A stretch of DNA of 64,000 bases. Source: Pseudomonadota bacterium. GTDB lineage: Bacteria > Pseudomonadota > Gammaproteobacteria > Burkholderiales > Burkholderiaceae_C. The DNA is taken from positions 454,225 through 518,224 of the forward strand of contig JAIUPH010000007.1 in NCBI GenBank assembly GCA_020161065.1. Direction: 5' to 3'. The position numbers were made by a program, and so were the translations under genes. This document shows positions 59,659 to 64,000 of the stretch, piece by piece. Position 1 is the stretch's first letter, and every line of letters starts with the position of its first letter. Under the pieces are notes generated by a model. It ran no database searches. It saw only the letters and a program-made list of their open reading frames with translations, and was not told the DNA's origin.

Positions 59659-59772
59659 GGAGACGTTCCTTCCTTTCGGCTCAGCGCCGCAACGGTTGAT
59701 GGCGATTGCCCGCCAATCGCGTTGTATTTCGGGCTGGTGCCCTGGGAGCAGGGCCCTGAAGGATTGGGCCCC

Positions 59773-60981
59773 ATGGACACCCAGCGATTGTCGATCCGCG
59801 GCCGCATCCTGGAGCCCGACGACCCAGCGATTCAGGATGCGCTGTCTGCTGTCTACGAAACACCGGAGCGCCCGCGCTGCCTGTGCGTGCCCGGCGGCGT
59901 CGAGATGTACGTCGCCTTTCACCGCCGCTACCAGGCCAAGCGCATGCCTGACACCGGCAGCCAGCACCATCCGACCTGCGCGTCGTTCGAGCCCTCGCCA
60001 CAGCAGTCGGGTCTGGGCGAGTTGGTTGGCGACGCGGTGCTGGAGTCCGAGGGGGCGGTGGAACTGCGGGTCGACTTCGCGTGGAGCCGCCAGGCCGGCG
60101 GCAAGGCTCCGGGCCGACGGACGGACGATGACCCGGGCGAGATCGAGGCGCCGCGGCGCCGCATGAGCCTGCGCGCGCTGACGCACTTCCTGTTCGAGCG
60201 CGCGGGGTTCAACCGCTGGTCGCCGGCGATGGCAGGTAAACGATCGCAAGGCGTGCTGCACAAGTACCTGCAGCGCGCCGCCGAGCAGGTGAGGGCGAAG
60301 GGCGTCGTCCTCGGCGAGCGCCTGTACGTGCCCGAGCAGTTCAACGAAGCGACGCACGCGGAAGCGGCGCAGCGCCGGCGCGAACGCCTGGGGGTGTTGC
60401 GGCCGCACGATGGCGTGGCGCCGCTGGCGGTGGCGCTGGCTGAGTTCAAGGGGGTCGAGGCTTGCCCGGGCGGCTACCGGGTTTGGCTGAAGCACATGCC
60501 CGACGCCCCGCTGCTGGCGTCGGCGAAGACCTGGGAACGGATCGCGAGGACGTATGCGGCAGTTCTCGAAGCCCGTGACGCCGATCATGGCCAGCGCGTG
60601 CGCGCGGTGATCACGGCCCTGATCCGTGCGCGGCGCGAGCACACCTACGAGATCGACACCGCGACCCTGCTGCTGGCCAGCGATCAGTGGATCCCGGTCG
60701 AAGGCGTGCATGAACTGCCGCTGTTGCGGGCGCTCGTCGATGCGGGGCGGTACTTCGTCAAACCGCTGCGCTACGACGCGCGCTGCGTCGCCGCGTTTGC
60801 CAACGCGCTGCTGCTGGACACGGGCGCCGTACCGCTGCCGCTACATGTGTACAGCCCCTTCATGACTCCCCGCGAGCGCGAGGCCAAGGCCGCCACGCTG
60901 CGCGCTGCGGGTGGCGGCTGGGTGTGGTCCACCGACGAGCCGATGCCGGCGCTGCCGTCGGCCGCACCACGGCGCACGTGA
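59773..60981 (+). CDS. DUF1173 integrative-element/plasmid protein
   Basis: 402 residues from the ATG at 59773. The conserved beginning (ERPRCLCVPGGVEMYVAFHRRYQAKRMPDTG, with CLC and the later HHPTCASF) and the LTHFLFERAGFNRWSPAMAGKRS core are typical of DUF1173 proteins of plasmids and integrative elements. The Cys/His cluster at about residues 38-75 suggests zinc binding. The function is not known. It resumes the mobile-element backbone right of the metal island. Confidence 0.75.
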   Translation: MDTQRLSIRGRILEPDDPAIQDALSAVYETPERPRCLCVPGGVEMYVAFHRRYQAKRMPDTGSQHHPTCASFEPSPQQSGLGELVGDAVLESEGAVELRVDFAWSRQAGGKAPGRRTDDDPGEIEAPRRRMSLRALTHFLFERAGFNRWSPAMAGKRSQGVLHKYLQRAAEQVRAKGVVLGERLYVPEQFNEATHAEAAQRRRERLGVLRPHDGVAPLAVALAEFKGVEACPGGYRVWLKHMPDAPLLASAKTWERIARTYAAVLEARDADHGQRVRAVITALIRARREHTYEIDTATLLLASDQWIPVEGVHELPLLRALVDAGRYFVKPLRYDARCVAAFANALLLDTGAVPLPLHVYSPFMTPREREAKAATLRAAGGGWVWSTDEPMPALPSAAPRRT

Positions 60982-61080
60982 GGGCGGCGCGCCTGAACAA
61001 GCGCACTTGAAGCGGCGGATTCCCGCGAGAGCATGAATCGCCGGGATGTCCCGGTGCACGCCTCGCGAAGGAGCGCAGCC

Positions 61081-62349
61081 ATGACCGCCGCATCCGCACT
61101 GCCCACCGTCACCTTGCACGGCGGCCCCTCAACACTGGCCACTGTGCTCGGGCAGGGGCCTGCCCGCATCCCCACCGCCGGGAAGATCCGCGCCGGCATC
61201 AAGGTGCTGACCAAGCGCGCCGCGGGTGAGCCGCGCGCCTGCGAAATCTACGAGCGCGGACTGCGCGACGGCCACTCGTTCGACCGCATCGAGCAGGCGC
61301 TCGCCGAAGCCTTGCCGCAGCTGAAGAATCCGCTGGTGCCGCGCAACGTGCCGTGGTTCACCGTGCGCGCGCAGGACTTCGGCAACCCAGCGCTGGCACG
61401 TGAGCTGATCGAGGCCTACGGCGAGGATCGCGGCGAGGGTCGGTACCTGTACCGCTTCCCGGTGGTGTTCCCGTCGGACCACTGGCAGACCGTGATGCCG
61501 CACGAACTGGCGGCCTGGGGCACGCACGACAAGCGCTACTGGTCGGAGTACGCGCCCGATGGCCGCGTGCGGCACTGCATGTGCCACGCGCCGGTGCCGG
61601 TGGACGCGCAGGGGCGGCGCGCGGTGCGCCTGTTCGGCGGGCGCAAGACGGTGATGCGCGAGGCCAACGGCGGCGTTTGCGAGCCCGAGGCTTGCCGCGA
61701 ATACCAGCAGCGCGAATGCAACCTGACGGGCCGCTTCCTGTTCTTCGTGCCGGGCATCCGCTCGCTGAGCGCGTTCGAACTGCACACCACCAGCTTCTAT
61801 GCGATGAACGCGGCGATCCAGAAGTTCGAGACCGTGGCCTTCCTGCGCGGCGGGCGCATTTCGGGCTTTCTCGACCGCCAGCGCACGCCGTTCTACCTGT
61901 CCAAGCGGCTGATGGAGGTCAGCCACATCGACGAGCAGGGCCGGGCGGTGCGGGTGCCGCAGTGGATCATCGACCTCGAGGCACCTGTGGACGTGAGCGC
62001 GCTGTTGCGTGACCGCGAGGAAGACGAGGCTGTCGTCGTGCAGGCGCATGCGTCTTGCGGCGTGCTCGAAGGCGAACCCGCCGGGGCTACCGCGGCATCC
62101 GCCGAGGTCGCGGACGCCGATGGGGTTCCGTCTCGCGGCGAGCCGACGCTGGACAAGGTGCTGGCCCTGGCCGGCGGGCACGGTGTCTCCGCCGCCGACT
62201 TCGAGGCCTACGCGGCGCGGCGGTGGGGGCCGGGCTGGAAACTCAACCCGCAGGGCCGGCGCCGGGCCTGGGACGAACTGGACCGCCACCGCAACGATGC
62301 GCCGGGCTATGTCGACAAGGTCGCAGTCGCGCTGCGGGAGGCGTCATGA
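61081..62349 (+). CDS. Cys-rich mobile-element protein (gp3/RDF-like fold possible)
   Basis: 422 residues from the ATG at 61081 (GAAGGAG upstream). The central region has a Cys/His cluster: HCMCHAPVP (about residue 168), then CEPEACREYQQREC leading to GRFLFFVPGIRSLSAFELHTTSFY. That arrangement, Cys-x5-Cys-x7-Cys then a beta segment with PGI and a Ser/Thr turn, resembles phage recombination-directionality (phiC31 gp3-like) proteins and the so-called hydrolase or metal-binding proteins of integrative elements. The call is tentative. It overlaps the phosphoesterase gene. Confidence 0.5.
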   Translation: MTAASALPTVTLHGGPSTLATVLGQGPARIPTAGKIRAGIKVLTKRAAGEPRACEIYERGLRDGHSFDRIEQALAEALPQLKNPLVPRNVPWFTVRAQDFGNPALARELIEAYGEDRGEGRYLYRFPVVFPSDHWQTVMPHELAAWGTHDKRYWSEYAPDGRVRHCMCHAPVPVDAQGRRAVRLFGGRKTVMREANGGVCEPEACREYQQRECNLTGRFLFFVPGIRSLSAFELHTTSFYAMNAAIQKFETVAFLRGGRISGFLDRQRTPFYLSKRLMEVSHIDEQGRAVRVPQWIIDLEAPVDVSALLRDREEDEAVVVQAHASCGVLEGEPAGATAASAEVADADGVPSRGEPTLDKVLALAGGHGVSAADFEAYAARRWGPGWKLNPQGRRRAWDELDRHRNDAPGYVDKVAVALREAS

Positions 62350-63698
62350 CTACGCGCCCGCCCCTGCGCGTGGCGCACTTCTCCGACCTGCACTACGGGC
62401 CGCGCAACCTGGTCGAAGCGGATCGGTGCTTTGGCGCTGCAATCGAGCGTGCCGTGGACGTCGGCGTCGACGTGGCCGTGATCTCCGGCGACAGCACCGA
62501 CCATGCGCTCGATCTGCACTCGCCGTCGGCGGTGGCGCTCGTGTCGCGGGTTCGGGGGCTGGCGGACCACTGCCCCGTCCTGATGCTTCAAGGCACCTGG
62601 TCGCACGAACCGCCGGGAACCCTGTCCGTGTTCAGGGAACTGGGAGGACGCCATGCCGTGCATGTGGGCGACCGGATCGGGCAGGTGGGCCTGACCGCCG
62701 GGGGCGATTGGGTCGTGTCGCCGGGATGGAGTTTCGACGCGCTGCCGGACGGCCTGGTCGGGCTCTTTTCCTGCTTGCCATCGGTGAACCGCGCCGTGGT
62801 CGCCGCGGCCCTCGGGGCCGCCGACGCTGCCGGCGCGACCGGGGAACACGTCGCGGCGCTGCTGCGTGGGCTCGCATCGAACCACGCGATGGCGCGCCAG
62901 CTTGGCTTGCCGACCTTGCTCGTGTCTCACGGCACAGTGTTCGGCTGCATCACCGAGCACGGTGTGCCGATGGCCGGCTTCGATCACGAGTTCACGACCG
63001 GCAGCCTGTTCGACGCCGGCGCGCAGGCGGTGCTGCTGGGTCACATCCACCGCCACCAATGCTGGGAACGCGACGATGGCGGCGGACGGCGCTGCATCGC
63101 CTACGCCGGGTCGATCGGCAGGTTCCACCACGGCGAGGCCGGCGACAAGGGCTTCCTGCTCTGGCAGGTCGGGCCGGACTCCGCCACATGCCGCCTGGAA
63201 GCGACGCCAGCGCGCCGCACGGTCGACATCTGCTTCGACGGCAAGCCGGACCTCGCCACACTGCGTGCCGCGTTGGTGGCGCAGCCGGTCGCGGGGGCCT
63301 GGGTGCGCCTGCGCTGGAGCGTTCCCGAAGAGGAGCGCAACGACGTCGACCGCGCCGCAATGCGCGAACTGCTGGCCGGCGCCGCAAGCGTGCAGTTCGA
63401 AGGGCGCATCTTGCCGGTGGTGCGCGTGCGCTCCGGCGGCATCGGCCAGGCCGGCGCGATGCGGGACAAGGTGGCGGCCTGGGCCGGCGTGGTCGGCGCG
63501 CGACCCGAGCCGCTGTGGTCGTGTCTCGACGAGCTCGCGGTGCGCGAGACGCAACGCATCGTGGATGCTGCACTGGCCGAGCCGGGCGCGGCAACCGCCG
63601 CAGGTGCACAGCATCCCGGCGCCGAAGCGCAAGGCGACTTGAAGGTGTTGGAACTCGCGGGAGACTGCCTCGAGGTTTCATCGGGAGCACACGCATGA
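62346..63698 (+). CDS. SbcD/Mre11-like metallophosphoesterase
   Basis: 450 residues. The calcineurin-like phosphoesterase motifs are visible: FSDLHYG (residues about 13-19), ISGDSTD (about 51-57), QGTWSHE at the GNHE position (about 81-87; Thr and Trp replace Asn), LVSHGT, and LLGHIHRHQ. The divergent GNHE motif is a caution about activity. With the adjacent SbcC-type ATPase it should form a DNA-end processing nuclease. It overlaps the ATPase gene by four bases. Confidence 0.75.
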   Translation: MTTRPPLRVAHFSDLHYGPRNLVEADRCFGAAIERAVDVGVDVAVISGDSTDHALDLHSPSAVALVSRVRGLADHCPVLMLQGTWSHEPPGTLSVFRELGGRHAVHVGDRIGQVGLTAGGDWVVSPGWSFDALPDGLVGLFSCLPSVNRAVVAAALGAADAAGATGEHVAALLRGLASNHAMARQLGLPTLLVSHGTVFGCITEHGVPMAGFDHEFTTGSLFDAGAQAVLLGHIHRHQCWERDDGGGRRCIAYAGSIGRFHHGEAGDKGFLLWQVGPDSATCRLEATPARRTVDICFDGKPDLATLRAALVAQPVAGAWVRLRWSVPEEERNDVDRAAMRELLAGAASVQFEGRILPVVRVRSGGIGQAGAMRDKVAAWAGVVGARPEPLWSCLDELAVRETQRIVDAALAEPGAATAAGAQHPGAEAQGDLKVLELAGDCLEVSSGAHA

Positions 63699-63871
63699 GA
63701 GTCCATTCGCTGATGCTCAAGGGCTTTCGCGGCATACGCGACGGCATGGGGCAGGATGTGCTGGAACTGGACTTCGAGCGCCTGGCCCCCGGCGCCGCGC
63801 TCGTGGCCATCGCGGGCGCCAATGGGCGCGGCAAGACCACCGTGATGGACAACCTGCACCCCTTATGTTGA
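63695..63871 (+). pseudogene. Truncated SbcC/Rad50-type ATPase
   Basis: 58 residues only. The start RVHSLMLKGFRGIRDGMGQDVLELDFERL and the Walker A motif GANGRGKTTVMDN are those of SbcC-like ATPases, which normally run to 600-1000 residues. After NLHP, where family members continue with Tyr-Arg, the frame changes to Leu-Cys and stops. The DNA to the right has different composition and another coding frame, so the gene is interrupted at about 63861-63866. The SbcCD pair is probably inactive. Confidence 0.7.
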
Positions 63872-63887
63872 ATTCGCTGCGTCAACA
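63866..63887. other. Hairpin at the junction inside sbcC
   Basis: TGTTGA (63866-63871) and TCAACA (63882-63887) form a perfect 6-bp stem with a 10-base loop, exactly where the SbcC frame is lost. This could be the end of an insertion element. No target duplication can be checked because the other end is outside the window. Confidence 0.45.
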
Positions 63888-64000
63888 ATCGTCCAACACG
63901 CGGCGTTTCACTTGTTTCACTGCCTCTGCAGGGTGGTTATCAACGGGCACGACAACTTGCCCCGCATCGAGCAGCAGTCGCGGACGAGGACGGCCAGCGC
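63882..64000 (-). CDS. C-terminal fragment of a gene on the inserted DNA (partial)
   Basis: On the minus strand a frame runs in from the right edge (39 full codons) and stops at 63882-63884. It reads ...RLLLDAGQVVVPVDNHPAEAV... and ends in a basic RRVLDDC. Base composition is less GC-rich than its surroundings. A transposase C-terminus is the obvious guess at an element end, but I see no diagnostic motif. Confidence 0.3.
   Translation of the reverse strand, partial: AGRPRPRLLLDAGQVVVPVDNHPAEAVKQVKRRVLDDC

Overview
The window is high-GC DNA with tightly packed genes. The protein families (Mu-like phage proteins, DUF4148, CzcE and CzcI families, DUF3703, an ICE-type DUF1173 backbone) point to a betaproteobacterium of the Burkholderiales. 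Genus and species cannot be told from the sequence alone. I saw no rRNA, tRNA or CRISPR array.

Layout. (1) 1-11.3 kb, plus strand: part of a Mu-like prophage or phage-derived module. It holds unidentified tail-side proteins, a LamG-like fibre protein with eighteen 14-residue repeats, Mu gp25/26/27-like proteins, large terminase, portal, a DNA adenine methylase, a MuF protein carrying a nuclease-like C-terminus, and a gpG-like protein. The module stops before the protease and capsid genes. (2) 11.3-15.45 kb: left part of an integrative or conjugative element backbone, with a GHKL ATPase, small unknown genes, a DUF1845-like protein and an AlpA regulator. (3) 15.45-20.5 kb: a cassette with an ACT-domain protein, a membrane desaturase, an SSS-type transporter, an ArgP-like LysR regulator and a tyrosine-recombinase-like protein without its nucleophile. 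(4) 20.5-59.7 kb: a large metal-resistance island. It contains a CzcE-like protein; cadR/cadA with DUF3703, lspA, PCuAC and dsbB/dsbA-like genes; a CusRS-type two-component system; a czcICBA operon with a PII-like gene; a periplasmic copper module (outer-membrane factor, multicopper oxidase, cupredoxin, DUF411, CusF); copA-cueR and copZ; a Met-rich lipoprotein with a cytochrome c; a second copper ATPase; and cusCBA. (5) 59.7-63.9 kb: the backbone resumes with DUF1173, a Cys-rich gp3-like protein, a metallophosphoesterase and an SbcC-type ATPase. The last gene is cut after 58 codons at what looks like a foreign junction.

How the parts work together: Cd/Zn/Pb is handled by the CadA ATPase and the Czc-type RND pump. 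Cytoplasmic copper is handled by two P1B ATPases and CopZ. Periplasmic copper is handled by the Cus RND pump, oxidase, cupredoxin, CusF and several small Cys/His/Met-rich exported proteins.

Regulation can be read from the DNA. Four MerR-type promoters with 19-bp spacers lie before cadA, copA, copZ and the DUF2933/copper-ATPase pair. Three promoters share the layout GTCAT-N15-CTGTTG-N12-TA(C/G)A(G/T)T and lie before three small exported proteins, one of them directly opposite the CusRS genes. A separate shared element (CTAAACGCC-N22-CTAGC) links the desaturase operon to the region upstream of the LysR gene.
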